NCBI GenBank assembly: GCA_907164885.2
Contig: OU015490.1
Span: forward strand, 208,839,103-208,903,102
Length of the DNA: 64,000 nt
DNA from: Dolomedes plantarius
Taxonomy: Eukaryota > Arthropoda > Arachnida > Araneae > Dolomedidae
Reading direction: 5' to 3'
Below, piece by piece: positions 11,151 through 22,297 of the stretch (positions within the stretch are counted from its first letter, which is position 1; every line of letters starts with the position of its first letter). Position numbers and translations under genes: made by a program. The notes beneath the pieces were generated by a model that ran no database searches, was not told the origin of the DNA, and worked only from the letters and a program-made list of their open reading frames with translations.

Positions 11151-11157
11151 ATATAGA

Positions 11158-11900
11158 TTTCTTATTAAATAGTATGTTTCAATAATGAATATACTTATTA
11201 CTTCGTTAACATAATTGTTGAAATCATATTTTATATTTCTTATTAAATAGTATGCAATTATATTAAAAATAAAAGTTTCAAATAAAAATTCCAACTTACG
11301 ACTTTATATGTGGTATTTAGTGCAATTAACATGTGTTTGATTTGATCAGTATCGGACTTTCTTTTTTGACTGTTCTGAAGCTGGTTGTTTGAATATTTGT
11401 ATTCCATGTTATAGTGAGACTCAATTTTATAACACTATTGATTTTATGATATATTTTATAAGTTTTGTATTTGTTATGTGATTTTTATACTATGCACCAT
11501 AATAAATCGTTACTTAAAGTTAAATTTATTATATTTTTTTGTAAATCCATTAAACCTAAATACGTATTTTTGAATTTAGTATCAAATCTGATATAATGTG
11601 ATCAGTGGTTTAATGATGGAGTTACTCTGCACAGAAAGCAAATCTTTCTCTCATGGGATGGATGAGATATCTACTGAAATCCAACTGGATTATTTTAAAA
11701 TCGTAGGATTTTTTCTTAAAGATCACAGGAAAAAATGCATGCACACATACATAATGACCATTTATTTTATAAAGCAGCATATAATTCCGCATTTGAACGA
11801 ACAATAGGGAATTTGTGTTGACGTATTGTTCTTTAAAATTCAATTAAAAATCGAAATTTTAAGATAGGGACTTGAAATGAGGTTTATATGAATGAGAAAG
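11158..11900. other. AT-rich interval, nothing recognised
   Basis: No supported gene or repeat. The stretch lies between the large Helitron and a probable second Helitron 5' end. Confidence 0.5.
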
Positions 11901-11939
11901 CTTTCATCTTTTAGATGATGTAAATATTTTCTTTGTAAC

Positions 11940-12338
11940 ATAAAAACACGAAGAGCGTCGACCGTAGATGCTCAAAAGGGCGTAAAAATCTCGAAAAAGT
12001 GGGTTTAATATTTTGATGAAAATATTAGTCTGTTTTAAATTATTTTTAAACAAATGAGGTCTTGTTTGAAGCAGAAATGTCTGTAGTCTTAGATTGTAAA
12101 AAGATCAAAATTCTACGATCATTTTTTGCCGAGATATCGTAATTTGAAGTTAAAAAATCATAAAATATCGCACAAAACATAAAATAAAATATTTTCTAGA
12201 ATAAAATTTAAAATTCAGGCTTCAAGGTGCAACTTTCCATAGTCTGCACTTTCCGTGTGCCAAATTTCTCGGCTGTAAGTTTCACAGATTCGCCTGGGGG
12301 CCGCATACACACACGCACGCACGGAATCACTTGCTTTT

Positions 12339-12343
<5 letters not shown>
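11940..12343 (-). mobile_element. Helitron 5'-end fragment
   Basis: On the minus strand the segment starts TTATTAATAAAAGCAAGTGA and continues into GTGCGTGCGTGTGTG and GCGGCCCCCAGGCGAA. This resembles the terminus of the large Helitron (TTAATAAAAGCGAATG followed by GCGTGTGTG). The outermost TC has been replaced by an (ATA)n/(TA)n run. No 3' terminus is seen, so this is a truncated relic. The inner boundary is uncertain. Confidence 0.55.

Positions 12344-12402
<59 letters not shown>
12340..12402. repeat. (ATA)n followed by (TA)n microsatellite
   Basis: Compound simple repeat at the 5' end of the Helitron fragment: about nine ATA triplets, then a TA run. Confidence 0.95.
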
Positions 12403-12410
<8 letters not shown>

Positions 12411-12990
12411 AAAACTAGTAATTTCTTAATTCAATACTCTTAACATTTAAAAATTATTAATTCTTCACTTTAGTATTCAAAATCACATACCCTTTTTAAT
12501 CTCTGAAATTATTTAATTCTCCTTGGGCATTTGTGTTAAATTCCAAAAGATATTCCAAATTCTAGTATTTTCGTCCCATTAAAACTTAGATAAAAAAAAA
12601 AACCAGGCGATTTTATTCAAGATGGCTGACATTTTAACGAAATTAAAAGGTGCGCCGCGTGGGCGTCTTAAAAGTTCAGCTTTACACATAAACAACAACT
12701 TTAAACCAATCAACTATTAAATCACGCCCTTTTGCCACGTGATGGAATGGCTTAAAGTGAAAGTTTATATAAGTTCGAACGTTCAAAATGAGAGCGCACT
12801 CCTGTACTTTCCCTTGCTACATTCAACCCGGTGGAGTCGCCAGCGATAAAATAAATATATTCACGTAAGCTGATGTAGTCTTCCTTTCAGTCATGATGTT
12901 ATTTTATTCCCACGTATAACTAAGTTTCCTCAACGTAGCATGGGAGATTAGACGTCTTCTGAGCAATAACCTGTGGTCTTTGTCCCATGT
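12403..12990. other. No gene seen
   Basis: Mostly AT-rich. The segment 12640-12860 is less so and has a TATATAA-like word and an AATAAA-like word, but no terminal repeats or frame. An old LTR or UTR piece is possible but not supported. Confidence 0.4.
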
Positions 12991-13016
12991 TACATATATA
13001 CACATACATACATACA

Positions 13017-13099
<83 letters not shown>
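12991..13099. repeat. Compound (CATA)n(TA)n(TG)n microsatellite
   Basis: About ten CATA units, then about 20 TA units, then seven TG units. This gradient is the usual result of slippage plus point mutation. Confidence 0.95.
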
Positions 13100-13439
13100 T
13101 AGTTAGTTACATCTTAAAAAAGAGAATTTCCACTTTTCAAAATGAAACTAAAGAGAATTTCGGCAGGAAGCCAAGTTTGAGGGTGAAACGATGTCGCTAT
13201 ACAAAATAAAAATTGATATCATACTTCTTATCATTAATTGCACGAACTTAAGTTGAAAAATTATTTAAAAAAAGGAAAATATTCACATTTTAACTGTCTG
13301 AAATGTTCAAGGAAGATGAGGAAGCGAATCTTTACGTTAATTAGCTTGGGAAATTAAGAGAGGTTTTTTTTTTCGCCGCGAGTAGATGTGTCGTAGCTCC
13401 TTATTGCACAAAGGACACAAAATTGCTGTCCTTCGTTTA

Positions 13440-14175
13440 AATGTATATATGCCACGAAATTACATCATTTTTAGTGATCGATTTTGAGAGATTTAAAGCA
13501 AAAGGGGTTACCGGTTTGGAAATTTTGTGATGAAATGGGAAGAATTAGGATAGGGTTGATTATGTTTTATAGAAAAATTGGCAGTAGCGCATTTTTGAAA
13601 GGGTCCCGAAAACCAAGAAAAGCAAGGAAACTTGACGATCGCTGCATTCTTCATCTCTTGATGCCCCAAAATTTATCAGGGCTTCAAGTTTTCCAAAATT
13701 TGGACATAATCTAACAACTTTGTTCTTTGTTCTACTAATCTAACAACTAATCTTTGTTCAAATTCTAACAACTAATCTTTGTTCAAGTTCTAACAGCATC
13801 ATATACTAGCTCGACTGGATTGAGGCAGATGTCATATGCAGTGGATGGACAAAGGAATTATCTCTGTCATCTTCGATTCGAAGAAGGTCTGGATGTCCTA
13901 GATGGGTTAACTGTTGCTGGAGGTACGATGAAGATTTGAGATAGGAGATTAGACCTTCATTTCAAGTAGAGAGGTATGGTTTGGGGGCCATTACATTAAT
14001 AGAAATCACGGCTATTTCCATAAATGACTGACAAAACTGTTAATATTACCAGAACGTGCTAAGCAACCTCCTCCTTTCAACTAGAAATATTCTTGAAGGT
14101 GATAGTAGGTGTTCTAGCTGAACAGTTAATGGATACATACATGAGTGTAATGAAGTGCCTTCGAATTGAAAGAAA
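13440..14175 (+). pseudogene. Very decayed Tc1-like transposase relic
   Basis: The reading at 13484-13714 shows a helix-turn-helix-like start (DLKQKGLPVWKFCDEMGRIR) and a basic linker (SRKPRKARKLDDRCILHLL). This pattern matches the Tc1 linker that has GRPR followed by RDDR. Further down, 13850-13990 in mixed frames gives VIFDSK (compare IVFSDES) and VWFGGHYINRNH (compare the VWGxIxYNxR motif). Many stops and shifts. Assignment rests on motif order only, so it is tentative. Confidence 0.4.
13709..13796. repeat. Short tandem repeat, about 27-bp unit, 3 copies
   Basis: Unit close to CTAACAACTAATCTTTGTTC repeated three times with small changes. It lies inside the Tc1-like relic. Confidence 0.75.
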
Positions 14176-14639
14176 AATTAAATTAAATTTTAAGAGAAGT
14201 TAAAATGATCGAAGGCTTACTCCATTACATTTTGTGAGAAAGTTAAGGAGCCGAATTTAATTACAGAGGAGGGCAGTCGTTTTATGACTTAGCCAATTTT
14301 AGAGCGGTTAAGTGAAGTTGGGGTCTGAAGATCTCAGACACAGATAGAGTTTGGCACCGGGTTTTGACGTGAAATCACAAAGCCCCTTTGAAGAGAATTT
14401 ATGGCATGGGGACTCAGTTTCAAAACCGCAGAGCACGCGGAGATGACCTGGTTGGTCGTGAAAGGATGTAAGAAGGGCGTACACGATTTGAGAGGATAGA
14501 AAATGAAGAAAATAGAAATTAAAGTTAAGTGGATGAGATTTTAAAGCTTTCCTGAGTGGATGTGGGAGTAATGAGAATGTTTGAGCAACGAAGAGAGAAA
14601 ATTAAATATATAGAATAGTTAGAGAATGTTTCGAGGATT

Positions 14640-14960
14640 CACTTCTGCGATTCAGGCCCGGTTGATCCTTCCCGGTACTTTAGCATCGCAGGTGATGAAG
14701 AGTTTGGCATTTTAATTGTCAGAGACCGGTTGAGCCTTTCCGGGAGTTTGCCGACAGTGCTAGAAAGAAGATTCGCTTTTGCGGTCCGGAAATCCGGTTG
14801 ATCCTTCCCGGTATGATTGCATCGTAAAGCCGTTTCGAAGGAAAATATTTGCTGCTGACGAAGATCTGGTTGAAATTAGATTATAGGTGAAGTTATAAAG
14901 AGGATGCGTCTTAATATTGGAGATCCGGTCGAGTCTTCCCGTAACTGAGGGTGCATTGAT
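14640..14960. repeat. Degenerate repeats carrying CCGGTTGATCCTTCCCGG
   Basis: Four copies of the phrase, near 14657, 14728, 14795 and 14923 (two exact, two with changes such as GAGCCTTTCC and GAGTCTTCCC). The first and third copies also share their left flank (GATTCGCTTTTGCGGT and its variant) and right flank (GCATCG), so the ancestral unit was about 135 bp. The phrase starts and ends in self-complementary CCGG and could form a small hairpin. Function unknown. Confidence 0.7.
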
Positions 14961-15971
14961 CAAGAGATGTCGATGACATCATTTTCCTGATAAGTGGCCC
15001 ATCATTTGAAAAGAGTAGAAGAATACCCACGACAGCCTAGAGACGTAACGCACCCCCTACCTAAAAGGAAGGAGTGAGACCCCATGCCTAAACGGAGTTT
15101 CTACACCCGAGTCCCAGTGCTGCCATCATCAAACTGAGTGAGTGAAAATAATTTTGTCTTGTTCAGATCACACCTCACGAAATGAAATTTTAGTGCGGGA
15201 ACAGTGTTTTAAAAGATATTTTTATGGATAGGAGTTCTTTGCTATAAGTTAGATTAATAATTATTATGCTCTCTGAATCTAAAAAGTAGATTAATGAAAT
15301 ACCTTTTTTGAACGCAAAGTGGTGATAATTCTAATAAAACAAGTAAATTTGTAAACTGTACATCAAGATAATTGATATTGATGAGTTAATATGTAAATTA
15401 TATAAAAATTGTAAATAAATTAGTTTTGTTTGTATTGTAAATTTTGAGTCAGTTATCATTGTTTCCAGTTAATTTTATGAAAGGTTATCTCTAGTTTAAA
15501 CAAATTGATGACCGGTTCGTTTGCCAATTTGTGTCCAGACATTTGGGTTGTTTAAAAAAAAATAGATTAACACAACGCACCCAAATACCCCTTTTGAACA
15601 AAAGAATAAGTACTAACCCAAATAATTACGAATCACGCCCAAATAAATAAAGTTGGGACAGGCAACATGACAATGAGCTTCAACAAAAATGTAGTTTGAC
15701 ACCGACCATGTAACAGTAATCTATTGACCTTCGCTCAGATGTGAAATTACCCCAATGGAGATAGTTTTCCCTATTAGTTCGTGATCTCATGTGATAGATA
15801 GAGCTGAATGAACGAACTGAAGCAAGCTGGTATGAAATTAATCCAGATAATTCGCAGAATTAGATAAACAGCATCCCAAAGAGGATTTTCACAGTTTTAC
15901 ACAAAAGGTTTGATTTTAAAAAGGTGAACTGGATGTGTATGAATATTGCTTATATTAAATATGGTTACGTA
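14961..15971. other. No gene seen
   Basis: 14990-15190 is moderately GC-rich, the rest AT-rich. No frame, target duplication or terminal repeat was found. An old LTR is possible but not supported. Confidence 0.45.
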
Positions 15972-15991
15972 TTAACCCATTTAAGACTGGT

Positions 15992-16350
15992 GTTGCGAAA
16001 ACGCAACATTAATTTCTGTATTTTTTAAAGGCATGTTCTAAGTTTTGTACGTGTGAAGTAACATTTTTTATTTTATTTTCAATACTCTAATTGCTCATAA
16101 TAAATTTTTTGTTTCCACAATTGCCCGCTTTTAGTACTAGCAAAAATTTTTTTTTCTAGTGTTTTGAAAGGGAAAAAATGACTAATTTCAAATAATAACT
16201 GTAGATAGCAGCACATTATAAATTTCCGATTTGATGCTTGTTCCGAGTTTACTAGAGACTAAAGAACAAAATGGCTTCAGCAAGTAAGGCATAATTTTTG
16301 TTTTTTATGTTTCTCAATTAATTTTTTTTTAAATGTTGCTAAAACGCAAC
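15992..16350. repeat. Subterminal palindromes GTTGCG-AAAA-CGCAAC
   Basis: A perfect hairpin (6-bp stem, AAAA loop) at 15992-16007 and a near copy GTTGCT-AAAA-CGCAAC at 16335-16350. A third, half-degraded copy (GTTGCGAAAACTCAA) is near 17050, close to the other end. Their placement near both ends suggests transposase-binding sites; this is inference. Confidence 0.75.
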
Positions 16351-16409
16351 ATGAGTCCAATGTGTATTACTTAATTTCAATGTGTATATATAAGTTTGTC
16401 TCTAGAAAA

Positions 16410-17013
16410 AAGCAATTTTTGACATTGTTAGCATTGAGGCATTGGGTTATTTTAATGAGCTAGATGATGATATTTCGGAATCGTCATGAACAGAAGATAA
16501 TGATTAACCGTAATTCGTCATTATCCCTCCATAGCCGGATGATTTGACGGATGAAGAAGCTATTGCTGATGATATTTTATGTGAAAATGTCGAATCAGCT
16601 AAAGACATTGTATCGACATTGTTTTCTAATAAATGTAAAAGTAAGGAATATAGTAAGAAAAAGGAGCATATTGTATGGGAAAGATGGAGACTCTACACGG
16701 ATGTAATGAATTCTAAATAAGTTTATTAGAGTTTAAGAGATCTATATCTTTGAGAGAGCCATATCTTTGATAAAAAGGCTTGAAGAAATGCAGATGAATT
16801 CTGTTTTACCTGAAACTTCACATATTTTAAGACCATCTTCAATTCAAAATCTAATTCTCAACGAAACTCGGAAAGACCGTATGGGCCATATTTATTACTA
16901 AAAATAGTGAAAATAAACAAAAGATGTAAACACTGCAAAAGTCAAACAATTACTGTATGTAACAAGTGTAATGTACCTCTTCATGCGAAATTTTTCAAAA
17001 ACTTAAAAAAAAA
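16410..17013 (+). pseudogene. piggyBac-like transposase remnant (N- and C-terminal parts)
   Basis: The N-terminal part (16410-16700) reads IEALGYFNELDDDISES, then PPxxDDLTDEEAIADD, an acidic stretch typical of piggyBac N-termini, with several stops. The C-terminal part (16907 onward) reads RCKHCKSQTITVCNKC, then NVPLHAKFF, matching the C-terminal cysteine-rich domain that binds the element ends. The whole Asp-Asp-Asp catalytic region (around 300 aa) is absent. Confidence 0.85.
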
Positions 17014-17195
17014 AAAAAAAAAAAAAAGTATACCGTTTTGGACTGATGTTGCGAAAACTCAAAATTTTGTAACTCTCATAAAATTAAATTTCATTTTTTG
17101 AAAACAACTTATTTGTGTTGTTAATGTTCTAAGAAGTGTTAAAAATTTGTTTGGTGCATTTCCAATAAAGGAAACATGGACCGGTTTTCAATGGG

Positions 17196-17964
17196 TGAAA
17201 TTGTTGTATAAAACGTTACATGCATATATATCCTGTATTTATAATGTGTTTTCCTAGTTTTATCATTCGAAATATTTTTTTCAAATCTTTCGCCAGACAA
17301 TAAATTTTATATAAATCGTATACTTGAATTAAAATTTTCTTTTCGCTTACCATCATTTTTGTAATTTGCAAGCGAGTGTACATAATGAACCTTCATCTTT
17401 TATTAAATATCTTGTGCTTTACCAAGTGGCATCCATTTTACTGATGCATTTATGATTCCGTTTCATTGATTTGCTTTCCGTATAATAATTTTCTCCGTTT
17501 ATGAACTGCGTGTATACCTATTAACTGCCAAAGTGAACTGATACTTCACGTCATTTATCAGATAACTGTTATCCAATTTCAGCCGATGAGAGTCCTATAA
17601 TAGTATTAATAAAAAATACATAATGATTTATATGAATTAATTAATGTTCATTGCATTCCATCCTTCAGGTATGCGGGATTTATGTAAAAAAAGAAGTACT
17701 TTATAAATCATTTATTTATGAGGAATGTAATATTGACATACATACATACCAATAATAGGTAAAAGAAGATGTAATTAATTTAGTGTCTATTTACTCTAAA
17801 TTGCTGAAACGCTTAAATGATATTTGTATTATTTTTTATGTGTTTCTGAATATATCAAAAATATACATCACTAATTATCACAAATTTATTTAATTTACGT
17901 GGAAAAAAGTGATTTAATAAATTTTAAAAGGAGATGATTGAAAATAATTCTAGAAATCCCCGTC

Positions 17965-18007
<43 letters not shown>

Positions 18008-19238
18008 CGTCACATTGTCATAAAAGCATAGAAAGCCGCTGATTAATACATACTTTCTAAAAATACTTTATGATTTTTTGTATGATAGGACATTTTTTGG
18101 AGTAGAACCCTTGCCTGCTATTTCTATTTTAAAGAAAGCTTTTCTTAATATTTTAAACTTTTATTTTTTTCCTATGTGAGTATAATACTAATTGAATCCT
18201 CTAATTATACAGCGAAGATAAAGGAACGTCTCAAAGCTACTATTAAAGCAAAGTAAAAATACTTATTTTCTTTTTTACTAAATTCTTTAAATAGAAGTAA
18301 GAAAATACAAAAGCACTTAATTTGAGACAAAAACATTTAGAATTTTAATGTTTGCACTCGATTCTACCTAATAATGGGATTTTGATATTTTTTGTCCCTT
18401 ATTTTGCTCTTGATCGACTAACAAAAGCCATTTAAATTTTAATAGTTTTTCATAAATATTTTCTGATAAAAACCAATATAAAGACGGCCTATCTTTGTGT
18501 TTAAAAAAATATAAATGGTCATAGAATAAAAAATAATAAGGGTATTATATTAATAAGTCATTTCAAAGAAGTATAGTATTAGAGTGTATTTTTAAAGGAT
18601 ATTAAAATTGGAATATATAAAAAATACCAATCGCTTTTTAAATCACTGACTATTTTATGGAAATGGAAATAATAAAAGACTTTCTAAAAGAAAATTTTAA
18701 GGGGAAATAAATTATTTTATATATTTAAGTGATCATAAAGAATAAAAAAAATGGAAAAAAAGGACTATTGCTAAGATAAGTAGAAAAAAAAGTCCCCCTA
18801 ATTATAGAAAGTAATTATTTTAATGAGGATTTTAAAAAGGTATTAAATCATAATTAAGGGATCGATTATAAGGTAAAATAACAAGTATAGAGAAATAAAT
18901 GATAGATTTTAATGATTTTGTTAAGTTTTGGAAAATTAAATTTTAATTTAATATCTATTTGGCAAAATGTTAATTTAATATTACAAGTTCATATCTTAAG
19001 TAAATTAGTACAAATAGTTTTATAAATTTTAGGTGAGCATGAAAAGTAAGGAAAATTAGGAAGATGTGTTTTGCTAAAGATAAATGAAAACAAGGACCTC
19101 TCATCGACGCTAATTACACAGGGCTACAAATATTTTTTTTATTTGGTGCCCAGCATTTTAGAACTGATTTTAGTCAAATTTGGGGCGCTGAATCTAAATA
19201 TGAAATCACCTTTTCTCTATCAGTTCTACTTTTTTAGA
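17196..19238. other. 2 kb of AT-rich DNA, nothing recognised
   Basis: Contains only a (TA)n run at 17967-18005. No frame above background and no repeat unit seen. Confidence 0.55.
17967..18005. repeat. (TA)n microsatellite
   Basis: TA run of about 39 bp within featureless AT-rich DNA. Confidence 0.95.
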
Positions 19239-19240
19239 TA

Positions 19241-19683
19241 CAGTAAAATCTCGTTTATCCGGACTAACTGGGACCATACGCAATCGGGGCAATTGAAAAT
19301 CCGGATAATCCGGGTAATAATCAAAACAAAATCGTTAAATAAGAAGACTTACTTTGTTTTGTAACAAAATTATATAGTATTGTTTACAAGACATTAAAAA
19401 ATATATAAATAACTTTTCACGCCATCTCTTAGCAAAGAATTGGTAAGTCTAGTAAATATTCTTTAAACTCGACAAAAGCATTTAATTACCATAATCTATT
19501 GTACAATCTATCTTATGTACATTGAATCAAACTAAAAAGCAAATATTTGGCGTACTTGTAGTTATGTTCTGGTTATCATAGTAAAAAATTACTCACTAAT
19601 GTGAATATTAAATAATAATAACGTCTACAAATCTGTTCGGGATTATCCGGATCAACGAGAGCAGGAAAACCGAGGTTGTACTG
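19241..19683. mobile_element. pogo/Tigger-type MITE
   Basis: A 443-bp element with TA on both sides (19239-19240, 19684-19685). The 5' end CAGTAAAATCTCGTTTATCC matches the complement of the 3' end (CAGTACAACCTCGGTTTTCC) over about 23 bp. Both ends carry the CCGGATAATCC word just inside. CAGTAnAACCTCG with TA duplication is the classic pogo/Tigger terminus. There is no coding capacity, so it depends on a transposase supplied elsewhere. Confidence 0.9.
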
Positions 19684-19759
19684 TACATTCGTTTATCTAT
19701 CAATGTTGTTTTCTATTCTATACAGTCAAGTATGGGTTATTTGTCCTCCTGAGGAACTG

Positions 19760-20691
19760 GACTCCTAGGAAAAATGGGTCTTCCAGAATATTTTACAGAT
19801 GATTGGCTCCTATTTATTGACTGCTGAAAGTGAAGTTTGAAATGTGTCCTTCTACATAGTGGGAACAAAGATGGTTCAATACCAATTGCTCACTTAACGA
19901 AAACGAAAGAAGGACATGACATCATAGTTTTGGTCTTGGAGAACATAAAGTGTCATGAACATCAATGGGTGATTTGTGTGGACTTAAAAATGGTAAATTT
20001 TCTCCTTGGACAGCAAAGTGGCTACACCAAATATCCTTGCATTGTGTGCCTGTGGGATAGCAGAGACAAAACACACCACTGGGTTAGAAAAGAATGGCCT
20101 ATGAGAGGAAACATGGACGTTGGGAAAAAGAATCTCATTAACAACCCCTAAGTTTGACGAGAGAAAATCATCTTTCCTCCACTATATACCAAGCTGTGTC
20201 TAATGAAGCAGTTTGTAAAGGTACTTGATAAAAACGAATTATGCCTTGCATATATAGGGAGAAAATGCCTAAGATGAGTACGGAGAAAAATAAAAGCAGG
20301 AATATTTGACGGCCCACAAATAAGACAACTCATTAAGGATCCTGCCTTCGTAAATTCCATGAATGAGGCTGAGCTAAAAGCCTCGACTTCATTTGTTGCA
20401 GATGTCGGAAATTTTATGGGCAAATGCAATGCTGAAAACTATGTTGAACTGTTAAACAAGTTCCTAAACATATTTAGATCCCTTGGGTGTAACATGAGCA
20501 TAAAGATGCATTACTTACACAGCCACTTAGACCAATTTCCAAAAAAATTAGGAGACACCAACGAAGAACAAGGTGGAAGATTTCACCAGGAAATTAAATC
20601 TATGGAGGACCGGTACCAAGGAAGATGGGATACGCACATGATGACAGATTACTGCTGTAGTTTGAAAAGGGACTGTTCCAAAATACATTAA
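19760..20691 (+). pseudogene. Unnamed multicopy transposase-like protein, broken
   Basis: Reading near 19790 gives WLLFIDC with in-frame stops, then SLKCVLLHSGNKDGSIPIAH, ICVDLKMVNFLLGQQSGYTKYPCIVCLWDSR up to 20151. After a frameshift it continues with REKIIFPPLYTKLCLMKQFV and GIFDGPQIRQLIKDPAF. The last part, from an ATG at 20359, includes MHYLHSHLDQFP, EEQGGRFHQEIKSMEDRYQG and ends at 20689-20691. I recognise the pattern (VCGDxK, CxxCxWDSR, HSHLDxFPxNxG, GERFHQD, RYQGRW) as a protein family repeated many times in arthropod and other invertebrate genomes. I know no accepted family name. The spaced Asp, Cys-x2-Cys and Glu/His residues and the copy number suggest a DDE-type transposase. That is inference. 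Stops and a shift show this copy is dead. Confidence 0.7.
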
Positions 20692-20699
20692 AGAATGTC

Positions 20700-21450
20700 A
20701 CGGAAAAGAAGTTTCCGAAGTGTTCAGTGACTAGTGGGTTTCTGCGATGACTTTTCCCTCTTTCTTGATCTTTGTAATTAGATAAGTATTGATGCAATAT
20801 TCTCTATAATTTTTATTTTAATTTAAAATAAAAAATATAATAATAATTAGAAAATTCTGTGTTTAGTTTTTTAATTTGATCCATGGATTTAACTTAAAAT
20901 AATGTAACGACGTATCTGTCTGACGTATAGTATAGAAAGTATAGAAAGTAATTATTTGAATGGCGATCTTATAATATACTACAGAATTATTATAATGTAA
21001 AATTATGATTATTGTGTAATAAATGACGATTTTCTTAGTTCTATAAGGAAAAAAAAATCAAGTCTAGATAGTTCGATTTGAATTTGATATCTAAATAGCA
21101 GTAACTTTTCTTACTAGTATAATATCAAATCTTATTTAAAGGAGTTTGTATAATTCCGTATACTTCATATAATTTTGTTCATATAATTTCGTATAATTTA
21201 TAAGGGTATAAAGAATGAGGAAAAATTTAAAGGTGAGAGTTGTTAAGATAAAGGAAAATATAAATATCTCTCTCACGCTAACTATAGGAAATAATCTATC
21301 TGTATCACTGTTGCAGTATCATTGTTTTTAAAGAAAGCGTCGATAACAAAATAGCGATGTTTACCGGACCAACATATGGTGTTTACTGATTACTAGAAAA
21401 TCTTCTCCCGAACTGTTGACACCCACCCCCTCCATTATCAAAGATCTTCA
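20700..21450. other. AT-rich interval, nothing recognised
   Basis: No frame or repeat seen before the first direct repeat around piggyBac element 2. Confidence 0.5.
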
Positions 21451-21724
21451 GTAATATGAGGGTCTATTCTGCAGCATCCCGTAGAAACACGGCCCATTTT
21501 ATCAAACTGAGTAGGCCTCAACAGTTTTTACCTATAACATTTTGGTTCATCTCCCCTCTCTTCAAACGACGCCGACGTTCTAGGTAAAACGTCCCACACT
21601 GCTGTCTTTCGGTTTTGTATACTTCACTGGTTTTTTTTATCAGGTGATTTAATCTGGACTTTTTAAACATCGTTTTTGTTTTTTTCTATAGCTGTAATGA
21701 ATTTTGAAACTGACAGCCTACTCA
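21451..21724. repeat. Direct repeat, left copy (flanks piggyBac 2)
   Basis: About 270 bp, from ATATGAGGGTC to CAGCCTACTCA. It is repeated with only scattered differences at 24241-24514. Landmarks are CCCGTAGAAACACGGCCC and CAAACGACGCCGACGTTC. It ends 1 bp before the piggyBac terminus. It starts TG and ends CA like an LTR, but nothing inside the pair looks retroviral. Confidence 0.9.
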
Positions 21725-22297
21725 ACCCTACACTGCATAATGTTGCCAATTGGCTACACCAACTGGCCGGCACGCCACTGGCCAGTAAAATGTAGCCATA
21801 TGGCAACCCTAAGCACCAAAAGCAAGTATTGGACATCTTTAATGCAATTTTCCCCATTTATCCTCACCAGATGGCAATAGTGGCCTGTAACATAGCAGTA
21901 AATGAAACCATAGGGAGGGACTTTTGAAATCACTTGAATGACCAAATTTCGAAGTTATTATTTACAAGTAAATGTTTTTTAATGTCCATTAAAAAAATCG
22001 TATGTATAAAATTAACATTTATCTTTCATTTAACAGACTTTTTATGTTAAAGCAAGCATTTAAAAATAATTTAGGCCATAATATATATCTGTAGCCATCT
22101 GGCAACATCATGCAGTAAGGGTGCTATGAACGAGTGATGGAGCGAACTAACCAAGTCAACACTGTAGTTCATAAAGCATGCTCTTCGTTTTTATTTCTTG
22201 CTCTCTATTGTTTTTGACGGTGCAGATTGCATTGTGAGTTATTACCATATAATTAGAAGCAATTTACTTCTTTTTTAAAACTCTATAAGCTAGAATA

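Larger units (their letters stand above)
5531..11157 (-). mobile_element. Near full-length autonomous-type Helitron, decayed
   Basis: On the minus strand the element begins TCTATATTAATAAAAGCGAA (5' end at 11157) and ends in CTAG (3' end at 5531). The flanking bases are A before the 5' TC and T after CTAG, the expected A^T Helitron target with no target duplication. A GC-richer segment precedes CTAG (GTAGCGAAGCACAGG), where the terminal hairpin should be, but its stem is weak. The 5.6-kb body holds a degraded Rep/PIF1-helicase gene in its middle, a 5' leader of about 0.8 kb, and a 3' subterminal region of about 1.9 kb built from two tandem-repeat families. Helitrons move by a rolling-circle-like mechanism driven by the HUH endonuclease and helicase. 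Confidence 0.88.
15976..17195 (+). mobile_element. piggyBac-like element 1, internally deleted
   Basis: TTAA (15972-15975) is followed by CCCATTTAAGACTGGTGTTG. The other end reads CCGGTTTTCAATGGG followed by TGAA, a one-base change from TTAA. The ends form an imperfect inverted repeat beginning CCCATT. Both coding remnants inside (acidic N-terminus and cysteine-rich C-terminus) are typical of piggyBac, while the catalytic middle is missing. This gives a 1.2-kb non-autonomous element. GTTGCG-AAAA-CGCAAC palindromes occur near the 5' end. Confidence 0.88.
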
